Source of the DNA: an uncultured Clostridia bacterium
Lineage (GTDB): Bacteria > Bacillota_A > Clostridia > TANB77 > CAG-508
Reading direction: 5' to 3'
Assembly (NCBI GenBank): GCA_944392525.1
Contig: CALXXB010000037.1
Location: 1-15,199, forward strand
Length of the DNA: 15,199 nt
Both the position numbers and the translations under genes were made by a program. The notes under the pieces were generated by a model, which worked only from the letters and a program-made list of their open reading frames with translations, was not told the origin of the DNA and made no database searches. Below are positions 6,996 through 14,515 of the stretch, piece by piece. The first letter of the stretch is position 1. Each line of letters opens with the position of its first letter.

Positions 6996-7391
6996 TTCAA
7001 AAGTTAATTCCTTTTCAGATTTCTCAGATGTCTTTATTATTTTATCTAGCATTTGCTCTATATTTACAAACAATCTTAAATAACTACATTTATTATAATT
7101 ACATACTAGATAGCAATACATACAAGCTGCTGTACAACCAGATGAAGTATATGGAACTAAATAATCTGATGTTTTATGATTTTCTACAAATTTATGTGTT
7201 TTTCTAACTCCTACTATCAAGTTTCTTTTCATATCTATAAATTCTTTATTTGATTTTTTTCTCATTTCCTCAATATTGTTATGATTCTCTATTTCTATCT
7301 TAGGAACTTCTTTATATTTTTCCATCAACTCTTTTCCGAGCTCATAATTTACTATATCTTTCTCATAAAAAATAGCTTTTGGTCTAAACAT
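6996..7391 (-). pseudogene. spl: Spore photoproduct lyase, 5' fragment interrupted by the insertion
   Basis: The first 132 codons of spl. The radical SAM cluster ligands are Cys86, Cys90 and Cys93 in GCTAACMYCYL, followed by the Clostridium-type CNYNKCSYLRLFVN. The enzyme uses S-adenosylmethionine to reverse the spore-specific thymine dimer during germination, so the host lineage makes spores. At codon 133 the frame enters the IS left end and reads RKPQSHWL before a TAG at 6968-6966, giving a 141-residue product without the C-terminal half of the barrel. The start is firm: AGGAGGAAGAT stands directly before the ATG at 7391. The rejoined protein (with 4952-5554) would be 332 residues, close to the family length. 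Confidence 0.93.
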
Positions 7392-7443
7392 ATCTTCCTC
7401 CTAAAATATAGTTTAACCAAAATAGATTTTTATATTATTAACG

Positions 7444-7474
7444 AAAAAATAAGGCTATAAAAGCCCTATTTTTT
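7444..7474 (-). terminator. Rho-independent terminator of the thyA-folA operon
   Basis: Arms AAAAAATAAGGCT (7444-7456) and AGCCCTATTTTTT (7462-7474) form a 13-pair stem with one G-U and a 5-base loop. It begins 8 bases after the dihydrofolate reductase stop. The flanking A and T runs make it usable in both directions. Between it and the spl ATG I see the spl ribosome site but no convincing promoter. Confidence 0.88.
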
Positions 7475-7482
7475 AATACTAT

Positions 7483-7974
7483 TTATTTAATTCTTTCATA
7501 AGTTACAAAATAATAATCTAAGTTGTTTTCTTCATTTTTTATTCCCTTTTCTCTGCTAGTTTCTTTCCAAACTTCACTATCTATTATTGGGAAGAATGTA
7601 TCTCCCTCAAAATCTTTTTCTATTTCTGTAACATACATTTTCTTTACATATGGCATAAGGAAATTATATATCATTGCTCCGCCTATTACAAAAGCTTCTT
7701 CTTTTCCTTCTATTAAATCTTGAATTTGAAGTAATGAATGAACAACTTCTACATTTTCATCATTTACCTTAAAATCAGGATTTTGACTAAATATTATATG
7801 TTTTCTATTTGGTAATGGTTTTCCCAAAGATTCAAAAGTCTTTCTTCCCATTATTATAGTATGACCTGTTGTTAAATTTTTAAAATGTTTTAAATCCTCT
7901 GGCAAATGCCAAATCATCTTATTATCTTTTCCTATTATATTATTTTTTCCTTTTGCTACTATTATACTTAGCAT
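7483..7974 (-). CDS. folA: Dihydrofolate reductase
   Basis: A 163-residue enzyme that reduces 7,8-dihydrofolate to tetrahydrofolate with NADPH, regenerating the cofactor oxidised by thymidylate synthase. Diagnostic features are MLSIIVAKGKNNIIGKDNKM at the N-terminus, the active-site WHLPEDLKHFK (22-32, with Asp27 as the proton-donor position), the NADPH-binding IMGRKTFESLG and the FVIGGAMIYN glycine motif. Length is typical of bacterial DHFR. AGGAGG overlaps the thyA stop codon and sits about 8 bases before the ATG, so its translation is coupled to thyA. It is the last gene before the terminator at 7444-7474. Confidence 0.97.
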   Translation of the reverse strand: MLSIIVAKGKNNIIGKDNKMIWHLPEDLKHFKNLTTGHTIIMGRKTFESLGKPLPNRKHIIFSQNPDFKVNDENVEVVHSLLQIQDLIEGKEEAFVIGGAMIYNFLMPYVKKMYVTEIEKDFEGDTFFPIIDSEVWKETSREKGIKNEENNLDYYFVTYERIK

Positions 7975-7985
7975 AAATTTTCCTC

Positions 7986-8843
7986 CTATTCTGCTACTGG
8001 TATTTTACCAATTTTTACTTCTTTTTGATAATCATATCCTTGAACTTCAAAATCTTCTACTTTAAAACTATAAAAATCCTTAGTATCATTATTAATTACC
8101 AATTTTGGGGTTACATCCATTGTTTTTGCTTCTAATAATTTTTTAACTAATGGTACATGTCTATCATAAATATGACAATCTCCTATATTATGTGTTAAAG
8201 TTCCAACTTCTAAACCTGAAACTTGTGCAAACATATATTGAAGTGCTGCATATTGCATAAGATTCCATCCATTTGCTGTTAACATATCTTGTGAACGTTG
8301 GTTTAATATTAAGTGTAATTTACCTTCTTTTACTAACCATTGAGTTCCATATGCACATGGTTCTAAACGCATATCTTTTAATTCTTCATGGTTAAATAAA
8401 TTAGTCATAATTCTACGGCTAGATGGATCATTTTTTAACAAATAAAGTACATAATCAACTTGATCCATTTCTTTTATTCCATCTTTTGTTTTAAATTGAT
8501 ATTTCTTACCTAGTTGATAGCCATAAGCCTTTCCAATAGTTCCGTTTTCATCAATCCATTGGTCCCAAATATGTGAGTTTAAATCTTTAACATTGTTTGA
8601 CTTCTTTTGCCATATCCATAATATTTCATCAATTGCTTTATATACTGTTTTTGAATTATTTCTAAGTGTTATCATTGGAAATTCTTTTCCGACATCATAT
8701 TTATTACTAACTCCTACAATTGAAATATAGTTAGCTTCTGTCCCATCTTCCCATCTTGTACGTACATGAGTTCCTTCTGAAGAATATCCATGCTCTAAGA
8801 TTTCTTTGCAAGTGTCAATAAAATTTCTATCTGCTTCAGTCAT
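7986..8843 (-). CDS. thyA: Thymidylate synthase
   Basis: A 285-residue enzyme that methylates dUMP to dTMP using 5,10-methylenetetrahydrofolate, releasing dihydrofolate for the DHFR encoded next. The nucleophile is Cys163 in EPCAYGTQW; the phosphate- and substrate-binding NQRSQD (181-186), NLMQYAALQYMFAQ (194-207) and HIYDRH (224-229) are in place. The start is ATG at 8843, giving MTEADRNFIDTCKEIL, the usual ThyA N-terminus, with GGGAGGA seven bases upstream; an in-frame ATG at 8864 overlaps the preceding gene and lacks a good ribosome site. One base separates it from the upstream flavoprotein stop, indicating translational coupling. Confidence 0.97.
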   Translation of the reverse strand: MTEADRNFIDTCKEILEHGYSSEGTHVRTRWEDGTEANYISIVGVSNKYDVGKEFPMITLRNNSKTVYKAIDEILWIWQKKSNNVKDLNSHIWDQWIDENGTIGKAYGYQLGKKYQFKTKDGIKEMDQVDYVLYLLKNDPSSRRIMTNLFNHEELKDMRLEPCAYGTQWLVKEGKLHLILNQRSQDMLTANGWNLMQYAALQYMFAQVSGLEVGTLTHNIGDCHIYDRHVPLVKKLLEAKTMDVTPKLVINNDTKDFYSFKVEDFEVQGYDYQKEVKIGKIPVAE

Positions 8844-8844
8844 T

Positions 8845-10293
8845 TTATTTTCCTCCCTTTTCATCTAATTCTACTAAATTTCTTGCCATTTGTACTCCAG
8901 CTGCTGATGCCATCATAAGCCCTCTTGTCATTCCTCCACCATCTCCTATGCAATACAAATCTTTAATACTTGTTTCAAAATTTTCATCTATAAAAACTTT
9001 ATTGCTATAGAATTTAATTTCAGGTGCATAAAGTAAATTATGAGGATCTGCAAAACCTTCTATAATCTTATCCATGGCACTTATGAACATTAAGATATCG
9101 GTCATCGTTCTATATCCAATTGCAAAAGTAATATCTCCAGGTACTGCTGATTTTAATGTTGGCACTACTTCATTTGTATCTAATTCTTCTTGCCATGTAC
9201 GTTTTCCTCTTTGTATATCTCCTAAACGTTGAACAAGTATTGCTCCATTTCCTAATTCATTCAAGTTTTTAGCTACATTTTTACCATAATCTATCGGTTT
9301 ATTAAAAGGGTCTTTAAAATTATGTGACACAAGTATTGCTAAATTTGTATTTGTACTTTTCTTATCTTTATATGAATGTCCGTTTACTAATGACAAATTG
9401 TCATCATAAACTTCTTCTGAAACAAACCCACTAGGATTTTGACAAAATGTTCTAACTTTATCTCTAAATGGATATGGTCTTCCAATAAATTTTCCTTCAT
9501 ATAAATATTTGTTTACATCTTTCATAACTTCATCTTTAAGTTCATATCTTACACCAATATCCACTGCTCCTGGCTCTGTTTTTATATTATGAACATCACA
9601 CATTTGAGATAACCAATCAGCACCTTTTCTTCCTACAGCCAATACAACTTTTTTAGCATAAAGTTCTTTTTCTTCCTTAGAATTATTTGCATTTCTTATT
9701 TTTACACCTTTTACTTGTCTATCTTCTATTATTAAATCTTCTACAACTGTCTCATACATCATATTTATATTGTTTTTTTCTAGGAAATCTTGAATTTTCT
9801 TATATATTTCATGACTTTTCTCAGTTCCTAAATGTCTTATAGGAATACCTATTAAATTAATATCTTCTTTTTGTGCTTTTTTCTTTAATTTGTTAACTTC
9901 ATCTTTATACTCTGTACCTTCTAAATGTTTATCTGCACCAAATTTTAGATATACGTTATCTGCATAATCAATTAATTCTTTGGTTTTTTCTACTCCTATG
10001 TATTTATGTAAGTTACCTCCAACATAAATATCATCATCTTCTTTATTATATAGAGAAAGTTTACCATCAGAAAATGCTCCTGCTCCTGAAAATCCACTTG
10101 TTATATTACAATATGGCTTACATCTCATGCATTCTCCTTTTTTCTCTACTGGACAATAACGTTTCTCAACAGGCTTTCCTTCATCTATTAGAACTACATT
10201 TTTAGCTTTATTTTGCACAATTAATTCATAAGCTAAAAATATTGAACTAGGTCCCATTCCTACAACAATTAAATCGTATTTATCCATAGTCAT
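8845..10293 (-). CDS. FAD-dependent dehydrogenase-like flavoprotein (COG2509-type)
   Basis: A 482-residue protein. The N-terminal Rossmann motif VVGMGPSSIFLAYEL (10-24) binds FAD; a second FAD segment, LYCIGDGGGMTRGLMMASAA, is near the C-terminus. A cysteine cluster (Cys47, Cys55, Cys58, Cys62) precedes the family motif NITSGFSGAGAFSDGKL (63-79); its role is not known to me, but an Fe-S or zinc site is possible. It resembles the conserved uncharacterised NAD(FAD)-utilising dehydrogenases of clostridia. The start is uncertain among GTG 10296, ATG 10293 and ATG 10287; AAAGGA best suits 10293. It leads an operon with thyA and folA, which suggests, but does not prove, a link to folate or thymidylate chemistry. 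No substrate is assigned. Confidence 0.82.
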   Translation of the reverse strand: MTMDKYDLIVVGMGPSSIFLAYELIVQNKAKNVVLIDEGKPVEKRYCPVEKKGECMRCKPYCNITSGFSGAGAFSDGKLSLYNKEDDDIYVGGNLHKYIGVEKTKELIDYADNVYLKFGADKHLEGTEYKDEVNKLKKKAQKEDINLIGIPIRHLGTEKSHEIYKKIQDFLEKNNINMMYETVVEDLIIEDRQVKGVKIRNANNSKEEKELYAKKVVLAVGRKGADWLSQMCDVHNIKTEPGAVDIGVRYELKDEVMKDVNKYLYEGKFIGRPYPFRDKVRTFCQNPSGFVSEEVYDDNLSLVNGHSYKDKKSTNTNLAILVSHNFKDPFNKPIDYGKNVAKNLNELGNGAILVQRLGDIQRGKRTWQEELDTNEVVPTLKSAVPGDITFAIGYRTMTDILMFISAMDKIIEGFADPHNLLYAPEIKFYSNKVFIDENFETSIKDLYCIGDGGGMTRGLMMASAAGVQMARNLVELDEKGGK

Positions 10294-10330
10294 CACATTC
10301 CTTTACAATATTCCTTTAAAACCATTTTAA

Positions 10331-10339
10331 AGTATATCA
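10331..10339 (-). promoter_or_regulatory. Extended -10 promoter of the flavoprotein-thyA-folA operon
   Basis: Minus-strand TGATATACT is an extended -10 (TATACT at 10331-10336). No good -35 lies at the usual distance, as is common for extended -10 promoters. The leader would be about 30 bases. Confidence 0.55.
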
Positions 10340-10372
10340 TAAGGTTTTATAAAATTCCATAAAATTTGTAAA

Positions 10373-10561
10373 TTATTTTTTTATTTTTGCTTGTTTTAAA
10401 ATAGCATGTACTGTACTTCTTTTTATTTCCTTGCAATGTCTTGATATTGTTATCTTTCCTGGCTTAGTTTTATGTTTATATTGATAATGTCCCCCTGTTA
10501 CTTTATACTTATACCATCCATCATTAAGTAGCATCTTTTCTAAGTCAATAAACTTCAACAT
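10373..10561 (-). CDS. hicA: HicA-like mRNA interferase toxin, no HicB partner seen
   Basis: A 62-residue protein with the HicA double-stranded-RNA-binding-like fold signature: LEKMLLNDGWYKYKVTGGHYQYKH (residues 7-30), a basic TKPGKITISRH strand and the C-terminal helix TVHAILKQAKIKK. The catalytic His of the family corresponds to His25 in GGHYQYKH. HicA toxins cleave mRNA and are normally neutralised by a HicB antitoxin encoded right after. Here only 79 bases separate its stop from the flavoprotein start, and neither side has room for a HicB gene. It has its own promoter (10663-10691) and a GGAAGGTGG ribosome site very close to the ATG. It may be a solitary toxin relic, be controlled from elsewhere, or have another role. 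Confidence 0.82.
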   Translation of the reverse strand: MLKFIDLEKMLLNDGWYKYKVTGGHYQYKHKTKPGKITISRHCKEIKRSTVHAILKQAKIKK

Positions 10562-10608
10562 ACCACCTTCCTTTTTTAAATTTTTAATTTTACTTGAATA
10601 ATTTAGAA

Positions 10609-10632
10609 TTAAATTTTGAATTTAAAATTTAA
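10609..10632. repeat. A/T-only palindrome in the hicA leader
   Basis: TTAAATTTT (10609-10617) and AAAATTTAA (10624-10632) are perfect 9-base arms with a 6-base loop, located between the hicA promoter and its ATG. It could be an operator or leader hairpin, but composition alone makes such palindromes fairly likely here. Confidence 0.4.
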
Positions 10633-10662
10633 GAAAAAATATAATAAAAAAATAATGATTAA

Positions 10663-10691
10663 ATTATATCACTAACTGCAATATAATTCAA
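10663..10691 (-). promoter_or_regulatory. Promoter of hicA
   Basis: Minus-strand TTGAAT (10686-10691) and TATAAT (10663-10668) are exactly 17 bases apart, and TGA precedes the -10, making it an extended -10. The leader to the hicA ATG is about 95 bases. Confidence 0.75.
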
Positions 10692-10719
10692 TCATTTTCG
10701 TTCGACCAAATTCGACAAA

Positions 10720-11616
10720 TTACCACCATTTTGGAACATATTCTTCTTCATGCTCTCCAAGTTCTTGTATGTAACCATTCTTAAAATCTAGCTCATTTAT
10801 AAAATTTTCTATTTCTTTCCACTCATCTTTTGTAAGCTTTCTATTTAATTCCTTATATTCTTCTTTTTCTTTTACTAAATATGTTGGAAAATATTGTGCC
10901 ATAACACTTACATAATTTTCTTCATATATATGTTCCTTTAACCATCTTAATACCTTTTTGCTATTTTCTATATTTCCTGGCAATACTAAATGTCTAACAA
11001 TTATACCTTTTTCCATTATTCCATTCTCATTTATTTTTGTCTTTCCTACCTGTTTTTGCATCTCTAATATTGCTTTTGTTGCAATCTCAAAATAGTTTTC
11101 CACTCTTGAGCATCTTTTTCCTAGCTCATCATCTGCATATTTTAAATCAGGTAAATAAACATCAATATAACCATCTAACATTTTTATAGTATCAACATTT
11201 TCATAACCATTTGAATTGTATACTATTGGAATTCTTAATCCGTTCTTTCTTGCAATTTTTATCGCTTCTATTATTTGAACTACATAACTTGTTGGAGTTA
11301 CTAAGTTTATATTTTCTACGCCTTTTTCTTGCTGTTTTAGGAAAATATCTGCTAATTCTTCTATTGTTATTTCTTTTCCTCGTCCTTTTTGACTAATCTC
11401 ATAATTCTGGCAAAATATGCAATTCAAATTACAGTTTGAAAAAAACACTGTTCCTGAACCTTTAGTTCCACTAATACATGGTTCTTCAAAATTATGTGTT
11501 GAATAAAGTGCTATTTTTATTTTATTACTTGCCTTACATCTTCCTATTTTTCCTTCTATTCTATTTATACCACACTTATGTGGACATATTTCACACTGTC
11601 TTAACTGTTCTAACAT
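10720..11616 (-). CDS. PflX-like radical SAM protein
   Basis: A 298-residue member of the radical SAM superfamily, closest by motif to the PflX/COG1313 group related to pyruvate formate-lyase activating enzymes. A leading cysteine group (Cys8, Cys11, Cys15, Cys27, in CEICPHKCGINRIEGKIGRC) precedes the SAM cluster motif CNLNCIFCQN, with Cys62, Cys66 and Cys69 in the CX3CX2C spacing. NLVTPTSYV, IVYNSNGYENVD and DVYLPDLKYAD are barrel segments typical of this group. The target is unknown; activating-enzyme-like glycyl-radical or peptide chemistry is possible. It starts 2 bases after the stop of a small membrane protein, and its GAAGGA site lies inside that gene, so the two are coupled. No glycyl-radical enzyme gene is nearby. 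Confidence 0.87.
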   Translation of the reverse strand: MLEQLRQCEICPHKCGINRIEGKIGRCKASNKIKIALYSTHNFEEPCISGTKGSGTVFFSNCNLNCIFCQNYEISQKGRGKEITIEELADIFLKQQEKGVENINLVTPTSYVVQIIEAIKIARKNGLRIPIVYNSNGYENVDTIKMLDGYIDVYLPDLKYADDELGKRCSRVENYFEIATKAILEMQKQVGKTKINENGIMEKGIIVRHLVLPGNIENSKKVLRWLKEHIYEENYVSVMAQYFPTYLVKEKEEYKELNRKLTKDEWKEIENFINELDFKNGYIQELGEHEEEYVPKWW

Positions 11617-11618
11617 TT

Positions 11619-12291
11619 TTACATTCCTTCAACTCTTTGTAAATTCAAATTATCATTTTCTTTTACTAAATACACTTTCTTTTTAGTAAATCTATCTTTA
11701 TTATTTTTTACAATATCTTGCATATTTGTTTCACTTTCACTAATTGAAACTCTTCCTATTTCTTCATCACTTGTATTTCTAACAATAACACTTTCTTCTT
11801 CCGAATAATCTTCTAAATATTCTATAATTTCAACCTCATAACCTGTATCAGTTTTACTTATATTATCTAATAAAAAAGAATCTTCCTTTTGATCTAATTC
11901 TACTTCAGTTGCTATATATTTATTAGTCTCACTATTATATTCAAAACTGCTATTTCCTTCTTTAGGAAATTCTTTATTAAAATTTTCTCCAAATATTAAT
12001 TTTGCTTCTTCTTCTATTTCTTCATATGTCACTTCATAATTTTCTAAATTATTTTTTACAACTTCCCATATCCACTTTTCGTCTGCACTATTTATATCTT
12101 GGAATTCTGGTAAAGCTTCTCCTGTTACTTCTTTCCACATATATACACTTGATATCTTTTCTTCTATCTTTTGTATTTCTTCAATGCTTACATTATTACT
12201 TTCATTATTTTGTACCCTTACATTTCTATATATCACCATTCCGAACAAAAATAACAACTAAAATTCCTATAATTATAAGCATTTTACGCAT
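11619..12291 (-). pseudogene. Small membrane-anchored protein, frameshifted near its N-terminus
   Basis: I do not recognise a family. The ribosome site GGAGGT (12298-12303) and ATG at 12291 begin MRKMLIIIGILVV, but that frame stops soon after the run of five T (coding strand, 12251-12247). The main body lies in the +1 frame. Removing one T gives MRKMLIIIGILVVILFGMVI then YRNVRVQ, a natural single membrane helix, followed by a Glu-rich soluble domain of about 190 residues (223 in total). Within the body, TTG at 12257 is an in-frame start but lacks a ribosome site and would cut the helix. A promoter lies at 12323-12351. It is translationally coupled to the radical SAM gene. Either the gene is genuinely broken, or the T-run is a sequence error or a variable tract. 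Confidence 0.7.
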
Positions 12292-12322
12292 GTTCATACC
12301 TCCATTTGTAATCTTCTTTTTT

Positions 12323-12351
12323 ATTTTATCACACCATTTTTTTACTTACAA
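12323..12351 (-). promoter_or_regulatory. Promoter of the membrane protein-radical SAM operon
   Basis: Minus-strand TTGTAA (12346-12351) and TAAAAT (12323-12328) are exactly 17 bases apart, with TGA before the -10 (extended). It lies just downstream of the dispersed repeat at 12392-12446 and gives a short leader to the ATG at 12291. Confidence 0.72.
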
Positions 12352-12391
12352 TATTCATTTACAAATTTTCACATTTAATTAACACAAATAT

Positions 12392-12446
12392 CAATTAGGG
12401 ACGTTTCTTTTTGGAGCTTTTGTCCATTTAGAAACGTCCCCTATTG
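12392..12446. repeat. Dispersed inverted repeat GGGACGTTTC, copy 2
   Basis: Seventeen-base arms at 12392-12408 and 12430-12446 match at 15 positions; the core GGGACGTTTC (12398-12407) and GAAACGTCCC (12431-12440) is exact. A short TGGA/TCCA pair lies in the loop. It begins 8 bases after the histidine kinase stop. It has the same core and outer CAATT flank as copy 1 at 4020-4064 but a different middle. No T-run follows on either strand. Confidence 0.82.
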
Positions 12447-12454
12447 AACACTTC

Positions 12455-14503
12455 TTATATTTCAGGCCAATCTATTTCTACTTTAAATAAATCACCATCT
12501 ATTATTATATCGAATTTGCCTCCTTGAAGTTCTGTTAGGCTTTTTGCTATTGAAAGTCCTAAACCGCTTCCTTCTGTATATCTAGATTTATCTCCTCTAA
12601 CAAATCTTTGCATTAACTCATCTGCACTAATATTTAGTTTGTCTTTTGAGATGTTTTTTATACTAATATTTATACACTTATTATTTTCTACTACATCTAT
12701 ATACACTCTAGATGAATCTAACGCATATTTTGTAATATTACTAAATAAATTTTCTATAATTCTATAAAGATATCTACTATCTGCTTTTATTTTGATATCT
12801 TCACTTGGCATCTGAACTTCTATTTTTAAGTCTTTTGCTTCAAATCTATCTTTAAATTCTCCTATTGTTTGATTAAATAATTCTTTTATATCTATGCTCT
12901 CGATATTTAGTTTAACATTTCCTGAAGACACTTTAGACGCTTCTACTAAATCTTCTGTTAATTTCTTTAGTCTTTGTGATTTTTGGTCTAATATTTTTAT
13001 ATATTCTTTTACTTTTTCATCTTGAATATTTTCCTTCTTTAATAAATCAACATAGTTTATTATTGAAGTTAATGGTGTTTTTATATCATGTGATACGTTT
13101 GTTATCAATTCTGTTTTCAATCTTTCTGATTTTAAACTTTCTTGAATAGCATTTGAAAATCCACTTGCTATATCATTTACATATACAGACATTTCTTTTA
13201 AAACTCCTGTTAGTTCTTCTTCATTTAACTTAACATCATTTTTTCCTTCATAAATGTCCTTTAATGCATTTTTTATTTTTTCTTGGTCTATTATATATTT
13301 TTTCAATTTATAATATGACCATATCCAAAATCCAATTAATAGTATTATTGCTATTCCTGTATAGAACAAACATGCTAACATAACGCTTACAATTATAAAT
13401 AATAAATAATACCAAAATAATCTTTTATTTTCAGTTGTTTTTTCATCTAATGTTTCAAACAAATTCTTTAATTTATCAAAGCACCATTTTCCTATTTTAT
13501 ATGTTAAAAAGCTTTTTATAAACTTTCTTGCCTTTAATCTTTTTATTGTTGAAACAGCTGTCACCGCACATATTATATAACATATGAAATATAATAAAAC
13601 AGCAAATATTAATGTAATATAGTTTGCGACATTTAAACATTGAACTGCCACTGATGCAAATATTGTAAGCAAAACTGCCCAAGCTAAGAACAATACTTCA
13701 TAAGGAACTTTGTCTATATAACCTAATTCAATCTCATCTTTTCCTTTTTCATGTCCTATTGCCCAACATAAATAAATTGCTATTACAAATGTAAATATTA
13801 CACTAATTGGCAAAACATATAATGATATGTTTGGATTATTTAAGCAAAATTCGTATATTCCTTCTACTATTTTATAATTTGTTAAGCCTCCTGTTTTATC
13901 TGGATTATATCTACTATATATTGTATATCCTGTAATTGCTCTATCTATTGCATATGTTGAACTTTCTTCACTATTTACATCATCTATTACAAAATATTGA
14001 TATGATGAATTATATCTTATATTATCACTATTTATATAATCCATATTTGTTTCAATATTTCCATTATCATAATTCCAATACTTAGGCGAATTCTTCATAT
14101 TTTCTATTTCGCTGTTATAGTCACTACTTTTCATATTTGTATAAATTGTATTTGTCTCATTGTCTATTATAATAAAATCAATATATTCATTTATTCCATT
14201 ATAATAGCTATACATATAATCTCTATCTAAATAGTAAATTTCATTTCCATTCACACCTTCTAATTGCATAAACATTCTAGTTCCATCATTTTTTTGATGA
14301 TAAGCATTTTCCACACTATCTGTTATATAATAAACATATTCACTTGCAAACATTTCTGTATCAATAAATTTAGTTGCTCCAGTATTTCCATATTCATCCA
14401 AGAAAGCTAAATGGAACATACTAAGTCCTATTAGCAAAACAAATACTGGAAATAAAATATACGCTACAAATTTTAATGCTTTTGATGTCCTTAAGTTCTC
14501 CAT
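12455..14503 (-). CDS. Membrane sensor histidine kinase
   Basis: A 682-residue two-component sensor. A membrane helix (about 12-31) is followed by an outside sensing domain (about 32-225), then helices at about 228-249, 269-290, 296-317, 361-381 and 383-400, a short linker, and the dimerisation domain with the phospho-accepting His472 in ITNVSHDIKTPLTSI. The ATPase domain has the N-box ENLFSNITKYAL (584-595) and the glycine-rich GSGLGLSIAKSL (645-656). The usual DxGxG (G1) motif is not recognisable; the segment reads ISIKNISKDKLNIS, a pattern I associate with a subgroup of Firmicute kinases, so it need not be inactive. Tyr/Asn-rich stretches mark the sensing domain; the signal is unknown. Its AGGAGG site overlaps the response-regulator stop, so the two genes are coupled. 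Confidence 0.93.
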   Translation of the reverse strand: MENLRTSKALKFVAYILFPVFVLLIGLSMFHLAFLDEYGNTGATKFIDTEMFASEYVYYITDSVENAYHQKNDGTRMFMQLEGVNGNEIYYLDRDYMYSYYNGINEYIDFIIIDNETNTIYTNMKSSDYNSEIENMKNSPKYWNYDNGNIETNMDYINSDNIRYNSSYQYFVIDDVNSEESSTYAIDRAITGYTIYSRYNPDKTGGLTNYKIVEGIYEFCLNNPNISLYVLPISVIFTFVIAIYLCWAIGHEKGKDEIELGYIDKVPYEVLFLAWAVLLTIFASVAVQCLNVANYITLIFAVLLYFICYIICAVTAVSTIKRLKARKFIKSFLTYKIGKWCFDKLKNLFETLDEKTTENKRLFWYYLLFIIVSVMLACLFYTGIAIILLIGFWIWSYYKLKKYIIDQEKIKNALKDIYEGKNDVKLNEEELTGVLKEMSVYVNDIASGFSNAIQESLKSERLKTELITNVSHDIKTPLTSIINYVDLLKKENIQDEKVKEYIKILDQKSQRLKKLTEDLVEASKVSSGNVKLNIESIDIKELFNQTIGEFKDRFEAKDLKIEVQMPSEDIKIKADSRYLYRIIENLFSNITKYALDSSRVYIDVVENNKCINISIKNISKDKLNISADELMQRFVRGDKSRYTEGSGLGLSIAKSLTELQGGKFDIIIDGDLFKVEIDWPEI

Positions 14504-14515
14504 ATTTTCGCCTCC

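Noticed and set aside
7392..7443. Sigma-G-type forespore promoter before spl
   Set aside because: AT-rich matches to a -10 exist, but the best one is too close to the ribosome site and no clear -35 is seen outside the terminator. Expected from biology, not supported by the sequence.
10562..10719. hicB antitoxin gene or relic beside hicA
   Set aside because: All frames are stop-rich and the region is mostly promoter and A/T leader; nothing resembling HicB could be read.
12002..12382. 126-codon plus-strand reading frame
   Set aside because: Antisense to the acidic membrane protein and its promoter; composition typical of a shadow frame.
12392..12446. Intrinsic terminator for the histidine kinase operon
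   Set aside because: The stem is strong, but no T-run follows it on the minus strand, and the same core occurs inside the ABC operon, so it is better described as a dispersed repeat.
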